Assembly (NCBI GenBank): GCA_013202315.1
Contig: JABMRZ010000481.1
Location: forward strand, 1 to 6,574
Direction: 5' to 3'
Source: Candidatus Tariuqbacter arcticus
GTDB lineage: Bacteria > Electryoneota > Tariuqbacteria > Tariuqbacterales > Tariuqbacteraceae
Length of the DNA stretch: 6,574 bases
Shown: piece after piece, positions 1 to 6,377 of the stretch
Layout: every line of letters begins with the position of its first letter
Numbering within the stretch: the first letter of the stretch is position 1
Notes under the pieces: model-generated
The model's input: only the letters and a program-made list of their open reading frames with translations
Told to the model about the DNA's origin: nothing
Database searches by the model: none
Position numbers and translations under genes: made by a program

Positions 1-35
1 AAGTAATGAAGTAATAGTTCTGAAAAATTAGAAAT

Positions 36-55
36 ATCGACAATTTTTTGTCGAT
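36..55. repeat. 8-bp inverted repeat with TTTT loop
   Basis: ATCGACAA at 36-43 pairs perfectly with TTGTCGAT at 48-55 around a four-base TTTT loop. No T-run follows on the + strand. On the - strand the sequence after the hairpin is T-rich, so it could weakly terminate leftward transcription, or act as the end of an upstream gene lying outside the window. The function is unknown; only the symmetry is directly seen. Confidence 0.5.
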
Positions 56-71
56 GTGGGTGCAGTAAGCG

Positions 72-106
72 CCTATAGCCCATAGCCAATAGCCTACAGT
101 CTATTT
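72..106. repeat. Degenerate 7-bp tandem array, CC[TCA]A[TC]AG type
   Basis: Four consecutive heptamers fit CC[TCA]A[TC]AG at 72-78, 79-85, 86-92 and 93-99. A decayed fifth unit (TCTATTT) runs to 106. The 7-bp period is unbroken and, not being a multiple of three, does not suit a coding role. Short heptameric tandem repeats of this kind are known from cyanobacteria and other bacteria, where their role is unclear. It is one of several arrays in this window with the same period but different sequences. Confidence 0.7.
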
Positions 107-122
107 TTTAAATAAACCTTCA

Positions 123-150
123 ATGACAGATGATCGATGACAAATGACCA
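123..150. repeat. Degenerate 7-bp tandem array, ATGANNN type
   Basis: Four heptamers in a row begin with invariant ATGA, at 123-129, 130-136, 137-143 and 144-150; the last three bases of each unit vary. The array is separated by about 17 bases from the decayed end of the previous, unrelated heptamer array. It has the same period and a different consensus. No coding or RNA role is visible. Confidence 0.65.
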
Positions 151-172
151 AGATAATTTTTTCGATAAAGAC

Positions 173-201
173 TTGCTTCTTTTAGTAAAAATTTGTATTT
201 T
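173..201 (+). promoter_or_regulatory. Weak candidate sigma-70-like promoter for the receptor gene
   Basis: TTGCTT at 173-178 and TATTTT at 196-201 are separated by 17 bp within a very AT-rich stretch about 80-110 bp upstream of the receptor start. Both boxes match the consensus only partly, and AT-rich DNA yields such pairs by chance. A better -10-like TATAAA at 258-263, preceded by TG, lies too close to the Shine-Dalgarno (268-272) to leave a usable leader. If the organism uses a Bacteroidetes-type sigma factor, neither call would hold. This marks the likely promoter region, not a mapped site. Confidence 0.2.
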
Positions 202-267
202 TCTTTTCATTATCAAAAACCTGTTCATTCAAAATGTCGAAGATAATACATTATTGCTATAAACCGG

Positions 268-272
268 AAGGA
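268..272 (+). promoter_or_regulatory. Shine-Dalgarno of the TonB-dependent receptor gene
   Basis: AAGGA lies 8 bases before the ATG at 281, inside the purine-rich run GGAAGGAAAG. It supports that ATG as the start, which also places a complete signal peptide at the N-terminus. Confidence 0.7.
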
Positions 273-280
273 AAGCTGCG

Positions 281-3200
281 ATGAGAATAGTCAAAAAACC
301 GTTATTTCAACTGTCGATCGTACTGTTGCTATCGGTTTTTGCGGGAACAATTTACGCGGGAGACACCGGTAAAATCACCGGCACCGTCAGGGATAGGGAC
401 ACTGGCGACCCCATTGCCGGTGTCAATGTAGTCATCGAAGGCACCAGTCTGGGGGCAATGACCGACCTTGACGGCTACTTCACCATCATCAATGTGAAGC
501 CGGGGAAGTATTCTGTTCAAGCGACCTTTGTCGGCTATGTTCCCCTGATTCAGAAGGATGTAGTTGTCAGCATCGACATCAACACTCAGCTGGATTTCCC
601 CCTTGAACCGACAATTTTGGAAGCCGCGGAGCCGGTCGAGATTTATTATGAGAAGCCGGCGGTGATTCCCGGCGTCACATCTTCGGAACAGCGCCTCACC
701 AGCGCGGATATGGAAGTGCTCCCCGTTAGCGACATCGGCGATATGATCGCTCTGCAAGCCGGGGTTAAGGTCGATGAAGAGGGGAAATACCACTTTCGCG
801 GCGGGCGAGACGATGAAGTGCTGTTCATCGTGCAAGGGTTGGAAGTGAACGACCAGCTTGGTTCAGGGAGGCGCACTTACAACTTGCCCACCGAAGCCAT
901 ACAAGAGGTGCAGGTGATGACCGGCAGCTTCGATGCGGAATACTCCAATGCGCTTTCTGGGGTGGTCAATCAGAGCTTGGAATCTGGAAGCGCCGATATA
1001 TACGCCGGACGGGTTACCTGGCAGACCGACAGACTGTGGGATGAATATTCGTTCCACAGCGACCGGATGGACGCCAGTTTCGGGGGCCCGGTGCCTTTTA
1101 TGAAGCGAATATTCCATATGGACGATGTGACTTTCAAGTTTAACGCCTGGGGCGAATTGAGTAATACTTACACCCCCTTCGATATCAATCGTTCCGACAG
1201 CGATGTGCTGGGGCTCGGATTCAATATGCCTGAGCGGCAGGACAATGTATACGGTTATTCCACTAATTTCGTATTGCCTTTGACTCCCACCAAGAAACTC
1301 ACAATGATGATTGGCGGCGGGCGTTCGGTCTGGGACATCTATCCCTGGGGCGATTCGGTCGGCGGAAATTACGGCTATCAATATCAATACAATGTGGCAA
1401 ATCGACCTTATGTCACCAAGACCGAACAGCTTTTCAACGCGATATTCACCAATCAGATATCCAACAGCGCCTATTATGACATTCAGCTTGGGCGCTATTA
1501 CACCAATACCATCATCCAGCCTCGCAACGCCTGCCCGGGCGATTTCACTATGCTGGAAGATATCGAAGATTATTTGGGTGGTTCCAATCTATTTCCCGGA
1601 AGCTATGATTCCCCGAATATACAGGACAACAACGGTAATTCCTTCCCCGACGGCTTCGCCGACGCCAATGGCAACTATATATATGATGGTTGGGGGGAAG
1701 GGTATGAAGATATTGATATGAACGGTCAATGGGATCGTGGCGAAGATTGGGTTGACCTAAACGGCAACGGCGTCTATGACGGCGGGATACGAGACCCCTT
1801 CTCCGGTCAATGGCTGGGTGAGCCAATTTTAGATGACAGGGACGGCGATAATGAATGGGACCCCGGCGAGCATTTCGTCGATTTGAACGGCAACGGCATT
1901 TGGGACCCGCCCGAACCTCAGCTGCCCGAACAGGATTGGAACGGCAACGGTATGTGGGATGGCGAGCGCTTTGTCGACGCCAACAATAATGGTTTTTATG
2001 ACGGCAGTGGAGAAGGGTATGACGATTTCAACCAGAATGGCGTCTGCGATGTGAAAATGCTTTATGATAATGAAGATGAAGACGGATTTGAGCCTTATTA
2101 TGACGGTGATTTGTGGTATGACACCGGTGAGCCTTTCATCGACAAGCCGCGCTTGAATGCGGCAGGGGAATGGGTCTATGACGGAGTATGGCAGTCCGAT
2201 GAAGTGTGGATCGACCTTCCTTCTTCATATACTTCACTATTCGGAACGCTGGGAATACCAACTTTAAACGGTCAATATGACGGTCCTAACGGAGCGTTCG
2301 ATGAATATGAATTGTTCACTATGCCGGCGGAATTGGGATACGGAATGGATTCTGCGCATCCGGTCATTTACAATTTCGATCCCGATGCGCATGGTTCCGA
2401 TTGGATGTTTTCTTATTCGATACCGGCACAGTTTTCCACCGGTCCCGGTTATTTAGAACTTAATGCTTACACCGCTGGTAAAGCTACCTGGGTGGATCGG
2501 AACGGCGATGGCGTATTCAATTCGCCGAACTTCAATTGGGACGAAGGTGAATATTTCGAGGATTATAATGGCAACAGCGTTTGGAATGGGATGGATTACT
2601 TCCTCAATCCCGGGACCTGGGACGATAACGCTATTTATCAGGACCGGAGTCAGTTGGAATATACTTTAAAGTTCAATTATCAGAATCAGGTATCGAAGTA
2701 TCATACTATCACCACCGGGGGGCAGTTCAAATATTCAGAAATGGAGATGCAGTCCATTCAGGGTCCCGATGAACCGTATGTCGGTGAAATTCCCCTTCCT
2801 TCCGGTTCTCCCTGGCCCGATCGGGGTGCTTTCCGCGATTTCTACACATATAAGCCGTTTGAAGGCGGGTTGTTTTTGCGGGATGTGATGGAATTTGAGG
2901 GTTTGATTGTCAAGACATCGTTCAGGTGGGATTTCTTCCTTCATGATCCGGATTATGTCGATGTCACCACCGCGCTGGTGGAAGACTATCCTTACTTCTC
3001 TTACAGCAACCGCCGCGGTCGGTATAAGATAGCTCCCCGGTTGGGGATTTCACATCCCATCACCAGGGGTTCCAAGCTGTTTTTCAACTACAGTCACAAG
3101 TATCAGCGTCCTCGCTATAACTATTTCTTCGCCGCCGCCACATCCAATTTGGCGAATCAAGGCCTTGTGGGCAACCCCGATTTGGAATATGAGAAGACGG

Positions 3201-3994
3201 TTGAATATGAGTTGGGGGTTGAAACCGAAGTGGGTCAATTCTGGCTGTTCAAGGTCGCGGGCTATTACAAGGATTCTTATAATACAATGGGTACCGTTCC
3301 GGTTGTTTATGGTCCTTTAAATTTCGATGTCTACAGTAATACCGATTACGGGAGGGCGCGAGGGGTGGAGTTTGCCATCGACAAGCGCTTCGCTGAGAAT
3401 TATCTCATCAGCTTTAAATATGACTTTTCCTTCGCCAAGGGGAAGGCTTCTTCCGATGTGGCGGCTCAGGAACAGCGTCTGCAGAATGTGCCGGTCAATC
3501 ATGACGAATATCCGCTTGGTTGGGACGAACGGCACCGGGTGAACTTTTATGCTTCCATTCGCTACTTTAAGGGGGAGTATCCGAAGATTTTCGGATTGAG
3601 GCTTCCGGACGATTGGTTGTTCACATTGCAGTGGGAATACGGCAGCGGCAGGCCGTATACTCCATCGACTTATACTACCGGGCAGTCTTCCAACCTCATT
3701 CTGTCCAATTCCGCCCGCTTCCCCTGGACGGAAAAAACGAATTTGAAGTTTGATAAATACTTCAGCTTCAGCTCGAAGAAGAACCTTCGGTTTATCGTCG
3801 GTGTGGATGTGAATAACCTGTTCGATAAGGAGAATATAAACACTCTATACAGTGAAACGGGGAATCCTTACAGCGCAGTGCATCCGTCGAATCCTGACTA
3901 TGACCCGTATGGCAGCCGAGACGATTATGACCAGAATCCGCGCAATTTCAGTCCGGGACGCAATGTTATGTTCCGTTTCGGCGTTCAGTTTTAA
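281..3994 (+). CDS. TonB-dependent outer-membrane receptor with N-terminal carboxypeptidase-regulatory-like domain and giant Asp/Asn-rich loop
   Basis: The predicted product is an outer-membrane receptor of 1237 residues that would bind or import a substrate using TonB energy; the substrate is unknown. Residues 1-26 are a signal peptide (basic start, Leu/Val core, IYA cleavage site). Residues about 30-110 match the CarboxypepD_reg-like beta-sandwich (GKITGTV, GxTSLGAMTDLDGYF, PGKYSVQATFVGY). A plug follows at about 115-240, with FRGGRDDE (172-179) and IQEVQVMTGSFDAEYSNALSGV (207-228 region), typical of FCB receptors. The remainder alternates aromatic-rich strands and loops, and the last residue is Phe, as expected for BAM-assembled barrels. 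Residues about 410-790 form one oversized loop full of DxNGNGxxD motifs. The only two cysteines, C418 and C589, both lie there. I see no clear TonB box. The family assignment is secure; a SusC-type role is only possible, since no SusD-like gene follows. Confidence 0.92.
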   Translation: MRIVKKPLFQLSIVLLLSVFAGTIYAGDTGKITGTVRDRDTGDPIAGVNVVIEGTSLGAMTDLDGYFTIINVKPGKYSVQATFVGYVPLIQKDVVVSIDINTQLDFPLEPTILEAAEPVEIYYEKPAVIPGVTSSEQRLTSADMEVLPVSDIGDMIALQAGVKVDEEGKYHFRGGRDDEVLFIVQGLEVNDQLGSGRRTYNLPTEAIQEVQVMTGSFDAEYSNALSGVVNQSLESGSADIYAGRVTWQTDRLWDEYSFHSDRMDASFGGPVPFMKRIFHMDDVTFKFNAWGELSNTYTPFDINRSDSDVLGLGFNMPERQDNVYGYSTNFVLPLTPTKKLTMMIGGGRSVWDIYPWGDSVGGNYGYQYQYNVANRPYVTKTEQLFNAIFTNQISNSAYYDIQLGRYYTNTIIQPRNACPGDFTMLEDIEDYLGGSNLFPGSYDSPNIQDNNGNSFPDGFADANGNYIYDGWGEGYEDIDMNGQWDRGEDWVDLNGNGVYDGGIRDPFSGQWLGEPILDDRDGDNEWDPGEHFVDLNGNGIWDPPEPQLPEQDWNGNGMWDGERFVDANNNGFYDGSGEGYDDFNQNGVCDVKMLYDNEDEDGFEPYYDGDLWYDTGEPFIDKPRLNAAGEWVYDGVWQSDEVWIDLPSSYTSLFGTLGIPTLNGQYDGPNGAFDEYELFTMPAELGYGMDSAHPVIYNFDPDAHGSDWMFSYSIPAQFSTGPGYLELNAYTAGKATWVDRNGDGVFNSPNFNWDEGEYFEDYNGNSVWNGMDYFLNPGTWDDNAIYQDRSQLEYTLKFNYQNQVSKYHTITTGGQFKYSEMEMQSIQGPDEPYVGEIPLPSGSPWPDRGAFRDFYTYKPFEGGLFLRDVMEFEGLIVKTSFRWDFFLHDPDYVDVTTALVEDYPYFSYSNRRGRYKIAPRLGISHPITRGSKLFFNYSHKYQRPRYNYFFAAATSNLANQGLVGNPDLEYEKTVEYELGVETEVGQFWLFKVAGYYKDSYNTMGTVPVVYGPLNFDVYSNTDYGRARGVEFAIDKRFAENYLISFKYDFSFAKGKASSDVAAQEQRLQNVPVNHDEYPLGWDERHRVNFYASIRYFKGEYPKIFGLRLPDDWLFTLQWEYGSGRPYTPSTYTTGQSSNLILSNSARFPWTEKTNLKFDKYFSFSSKKNLRFIVGVDVNNLFDKENINTLYSETGNPYSAVHPSNPDYDPYGSRDDYDQNPRNFSPGRNVMFRFGVQF
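1625..2134 (+). repeat. Array of EF-hand-like DxNGNGxxD motifs within the receptor
   Basis: Residues about 449-618 repeat an acidic motif roughly every 15-45 residues: D461, D479, D492, D534, D552, D566 and D582 each begin a DxN-x-N/G element. Many are followed by aromatic-Asp and then a GE or PE pair. DLNGNGIWDPPE (534-545) fits the 12-residue EF-hand loop pattern, with acidic or amide side chains at positions 1, 3, 5 and 9, Gly at 6 and Glu at 12. At DNA level, AACGGCAACGG recurs in the same frame at 1760, 1886 and 1940, suggesting tandem duplication. Calcium binding is inferred from the motif; the flanking helices of a true EF-hand are not evident. Confidence 0.75.
2495..2590 (+). repeat. 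Second, shorter cluster of DxNGDG/DxNGN motifs in the receptor loop
   Basis: D739-R-N-G-D-G begins a calcium-loop-like motif. It is followed by an acidic WDEGEYFED stretch (753-761) and D761-Y-N-G-N. The cluster sits about 120 residues after the first array and just before the barrel strand that resumes near residue 791. It is probably part of the same extracellular insertion. Some positions are diverged (Asn instead of Asp at motif position 9), so not all copies need bind metal. Confidence 0.6.
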
Positions 3995-3998
3995 TACA

Positions 3999-4021
3999 AA
4001 TACTGAATGCTGAATACTGAA
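3999..4021. repeat. 7-bp tandem array, AAT[AG]CTG type
   Basis: Three heptamers, AATACTG, AATGCTG and AATACTG, run from 3999 to 4019 with a two-base partial fourth. The array begins five bases after the receptor stop codon. It differs in sequence from the arrays at 72 and 123 but keeps the same period. No terminator hairpin with a T-run is seen here. Confidence 0.65.
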
Positions 4022-4073
4022 AGCCTCGAGTTGTGAAGATTATCGGTGGATTGAGAACCCACCCTATAATCTC

Positions 4074-4114
4074 TGGATTCCTGCTAAAACATAGGGGAAT
4101 GACAGTCTACTAAA
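4074..4114 (-). repeat. Dispersed hairpin repeat, copy A (inverted, degenerate)
   Basis: Read on the - strand, this 41-bp segment aligns with the + strand segment 6336-6377, with 36 of 42 positions identical and one single-base gap. The shared core reads CTGTCATTCCC, then a short spacer, then TTTTAGC[AG]GGAATCCA. Its internal inverted repeat has decayed to a 5-bp stem (ATTCC/GGAAT). The right-end extension TCTCTGGATTCC also recurs near 6474. It lies in the gap between the two genes, in mirror orientation to copy B beyond the lipoprotein gene. Confidence 0.75.
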
Positions 4115-4118
4115 TTTT

Positions 4119-4139
4119 AAACTCCAGACCCTAAACCCT
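4119..4139. repeat. 7-bp tandem array, A[AG]AC[CT]C[CT] type
   Basis: Three heptamers, AAACTCC, AGACCCT and AAACCCT, fill 4119-4139. Read on the - strand they become GGGTTT/GGGTCT-like units that lead directly into repeat copy A. This is the same order, heptamers then hairpin, as at 6326-6377. The heptamers and the hairpin repeat therefore look like parts of one composite element. Confidence 0.6.
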
Positions 4140-4182
4140 ATTTTCGAGATAAAATATTGGATTTGGAATTGACTCATTAATT

Positions 4183-4190
4183 GAGGAAGG
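4183..4190 (+). promoter_or_regulatory. Shine-Dalgarno of the lipoprotein gene
   Basis: GAGGAAGG lies four bases before the ATG at 4195, with its GAGGA core at 7-base spacing. It supports this start, which gives a complete lipoprotein signal peptide. No convincing -35/-10 pair is seen in the roughly 45 bases between the heptamer array and this site, so the gene may be co-transcribed with the receptor or use an unrecognised promoter. Confidence 0.7.
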
Positions 4191-4194
4191 ATTA

Positions 4195-6318
4195 ATGAAA
4201 TATATAGTTCCTTTAGCAGTGGTTGCTTTATTGGTCATAACCTTCATAGGCTGCTATAATACGGAAGATTCAACCGGGCCTTCCATTAATTATACCGACC
4301 TGCCCAACGAATTGACGGGAACACTTAGCCTGTCAGGGAGTCCTTACGCCATTGTTGAGGATTCTTATGTTCCCGAAGGGGGCGTTTTAAATGTTGAGGC
4401 AGGGGTGGAAATCCGCTTCGCCGGGTTCCATACCTTGACGGTTGAAGGTTTCCTCTATGCGGTAGGCACGCCGGAGAAATTCATCACCTTCGGTTCAACC
4501 TACAACAACAGGGTGAACGACAGGGGTAATTGGGAAGGCTTAATCTTCACCAATTCCAGTCAAAGCAGTATCCTGGAGTACTGCAAGATTGAGGACGGCG
4601 CCAAATATGTCAACGGCATGGAGGAGGTTCGAGGAGCCATCCAGTGCGCCAGTTCTTCTCCGGTTATTCGCAAATGCCTGGTGATCAACAATGGTTACAG
4701 CGGTATCTATGCTGTGAATCGCATCGATTACATATTCGATGCAGACAGCAACTTAGTTGAGGTGATTCACTACCCTCCTGCGGCGCCTCTAATCGATGGG
4801 TGCACCATCACCGGCAACGCATACAGCGGGGTGGTCAGCGACAGCGGTTCAGTGCCCTTGGTGCGGAATTGCATCATCGTGACCAACGATGACTATGGTG
4901 TGTTTGCGGTGCTGAATTCGCACGCCGCTCCCCGCATCGAATACTGCAATATCTGGGATAATTTTACCACCGAGGTTTTCGGCATCGACACCAGTGGTTT
5001 CCCGGGGCTGATTTCCCAGGACCCGGAATTTACCGATATTCTATTGGGTGATTATCATCTGCTTTCGCATTCGCCCTGCATCGATGCGGGGGATACAGAA
5101 GCTATCATCGATCCCGATGGGACGCGGCGGGATATAGGCACATATTTCTATGACCAGTCCGACCCATCCGAGATTCGCAACGCCCTGAAGGATACGCTGA
5201 TATTGGACTACAGCCCCTATTTTGTAACTTCCAGCATTTGGGTTGAAGAAGGTGACACTCTGATGATTGAGCCGGGGGTGGAACTCGATTTCAACGCCGA
5301 GACTACATTGCGCTTCTCCTTCTATGTATACGGCACCTTGATTGCGGTGGGAAACGAAGGGAATGAAATTATATTCACTTCCAGTAACGATTCTCCTCAG
5401 AAGGGTGATTGGAAGTATTTCCATTTCGATTCGATGTCAACTGGCTCGCATCTCTCTTATTGCCAAATCAGCTATGCGTCTGAGATATTGATAGAAGCGG
5501 ACATTACGGTGGATAATACCTATTTCAGAGACAATGAGAAGTATGTCAAGATTATCAACACCACTTCGACTTTGGACTACAATGTATTCGATAATATTGG
5601 ATTGGCGGGATTGATCTGCGAAGATGAAGCCGACCCGGTAATTAAGCACTGCCTGTTCTATCAATCTCAGGGATATGGCATCCACTGCACGGGTCATTCG
5701 GATCCGGTAATTCAGAATAATATCTTCCTGGAGAATTTGACTCACGGCGTTCGGTGCGACACTTTTTCCGCGCCTCAAATCATCAACAACACAATTGTCG
5801 GCAATGACTATTACGGTATCTATCTTCTGAAAAATTCGGACGCCACTATCAGGAATAATATTATATCTTATAATACGAAGGGTGGAATAGTCTGCGCTCA
5901 GGCTTCGGAACCGGATATTTACTATAACGATTCTTATGGGCACCTGATGGTAGACATCGATTCGGTTCTCTCGGTGGATCCGGTCACATTGGATTCGACT
6001 TGGGAAGTGAGCTACGATTCGACCTGGTGGGATTATTACAACTGCCCTGATTTTGTGGGTGAACTCAGTGCAATCAACGCTAATGAAGATTCGTGCGATA
6101 TATTCTTCAATATCAGCCTCGACCCATTGATTGAGGGAGCGGCGACATCGCCTCTGCCGGGGAATTCACCCTGCGTGGATGCGGGTGATCCGGCGTTGAG
6201 CGATCCTGACGCCACAGTCAGCGATATGGGAGCATTCGGGGGCCCGGAGGGGGATTGGAATCCGCCTATAATAATTGAATCGGTGATTAATCACAGCTTA
6301 AATTGGTATAATCGTTAA
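4195..6318 (+). CDS. Predicted lipoprotein with two right-handed beta-helix modules (choice-of-anchor Q-like ends)
   Basis: A 707-residue predicted envelope lipoprotein. Residues 1-20 form a signal peptide ending in FIGC, with C20 as the lipidated cysteine; Phe at -3 is less usual. Two related modules follow. Module 1 (about 38-310) and module 2 (about 328-680) each begin with a segment resembling VEEGDTLMIEPGVEL...GTLIAVG...ITF and GNW/GDW. Each continues with parallel beta-helix coils rich in NNxI and xxCxI. Each ends with SPC[IV]DAGD (293-300 and 658-665), then DPD and D[IM]G. That ending is characteristic of choice-of-anchor Q-type beta-helix proteins in FCB bacteria. Such folds often bind or cleave polysaccharide, but I see no catalytic motif, so enzyme activity is not claimed. 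The C-terminal tail after FGGPEGDWN shows no type IX secretion sorting domain. It lies 200 bp downstream of the receptor on the same strand. Confidence 0.85.
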   Translation: MKYIVPLAVVALLVITFIGCYNTEDSTGPSINYTDLPNELTGTLSLSGSPYAIVEDSYVPEGGVLNVEAGVEIRFAGFHTLTVEGFLYAVGTPEKFITFGSTYNNRVNDRGNWEGLIFTNSSQSSILEYCKIEDGAKYVNGMEEVRGAIQCASSSPVIRKCLVINNGYSGIYAVNRIDYIFDADSNLVEVIHYPPAAPLIDGCTITGNAYSGVVSDSGSVPLVRNCIIVTNDDYGVFAVLNSHAAPRIEYCNIWDNFTTEVFGIDTSGFPGLISQDPEFTDILLGDYHLLSHSPCIDAGDTEAIIDPDGTRRDIGTYFYDQSDPSEIRNALKDTLILDYSPYFVTSSIWVEEGDTLMIEPGVELDFNAETTLRFSFYVYGTLIAVGNEGNEIIFTSSNDSPQKGDWKYFHFDSMSTGSHLSYCQISYASEILIEADITVDNTYFRDNEKYVKIINTTSTLDYNVFDNIGLAGLICEDEADPVIKHCLFYQSQGYGIHCTGHSDPVIQNNIFLENLTHGVRCDTFSAPQIINNTIVGNDYYGIYLLKNSDATIRNNIISYNTKGGIVCAQASEPDIYYNDSYGHLMVDIDSVLSVDPVTLDSTWEVSYDSTWWDYYNCPDFVGELSAINANEDSCDIFFNISLDPLIEGAATSPLPGNSPCVDAGDPALSDPDATVSDMGAFGGPEGDWNPPIIIESVINHSLNWYNR
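5608..5883 (+). repeat. Four exact 23-residue beta-helix coils (69-bp period) in the lipoprotein
   Basis: Residues 472-494, 495-517, 518-540 and 541-563 are four consecutive coils of exactly 23 residues. Each starts G[LIV]x, has Pro or Ala then [IV] near the middle, and has HC or NN before a hydrophobic pair. Coils 1-3 carry Cys at position 4 (C475, C498, C521), coil 4 has Leu, and a fifth partial coil restores Cys. Stacked identical residues are normal in right-handed beta-helices, so these cysteines probably form an interior ladder. Confidence 0.75.
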
Positions 6319-6325
6319 AAAAAAA

Positions 6326-6339
6326 GGGTTGAGGGTTTA
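6326..6339. repeat. Short 7-bp tandem array, GGGTT[GT]A type
   Basis: Two heptamers, GGGTTGA and GGGTTTA, lie eight bases after the lipoprotein stop codon and after a run of A. They run into repeat copy B (the second unit overlaps its first bases). They correspond to the reverse complement of the array at 4119-4139, placing mirrored heptamer tracts on both sides of the lipoprotein gene. Confidence 0.5.
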
Positions 6340-6377
6340 GTGGGCTGTCATTCCCGCATGATTTTAGCGGGAATCCA
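6336..6377 (+). repeat. Dispersed hairpin repeat, copy B
   Basis: This 42-bp segment contains a perfect 8-bp inverted repeat, ATTCCCGC (6350-6357) and GCGGGAAT (6367-6374), around a 9-base loop. It matches copy A at 4074-4114 in opposite orientation. The ATTCCC...GGGAAT symmetry resembles that of neisserial dRS3 repeats but with a longer spacer, so identity with that family is not claimed. It sits just after the lipoprotein stop and could act as a weak terminator or mRNA-stabilising hairpin, although no T-run follows immediately. Confidence 0.75.

Noticed and set aside
72..150. Possible CRISPR array
   Set aside because: Units are 7 bp, contiguous and degenerate, with no spacers and no cas gene in the window.
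863..1387. Open frame of 174 codons on the - strand inside the receptor gene
   Set aside because: It lies entirely antisense to a clear coding sequence, and its translation shows no recognisable domain.
4065..4070. Perfect TATAAT as a promoter for the lipoprotein gene
   Set aside because: No -35 element lies at suitable distance, and the hexamer is adjacent to a dispersed repeat; chance is the simpler explanation.
5437..5943. Open frame of 168 codons on the - strand inside the lipoprotein gene
   Set aside because: It is an antisense shadow of the beta-helix repeats; its apparent regularity comes from the 69-bp period on the other strand.
6241..6318. C-terminal type IX secretion sorting domain on the lipoprotein
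   Set aside because: The tail after FGGPEGDWN is only about 25 residues and lacks the usual sorting-domain motifs; the lipobox explains anchoring.
6350..6374. Neisserial dRS3 element
   Set aside because: The ATTCCC...GGGAAT ends agree, but the spacer is 13 bases rather than 8 and the host gene style is not neisserial; similar symmetric repeats arise in unrelated genomes.
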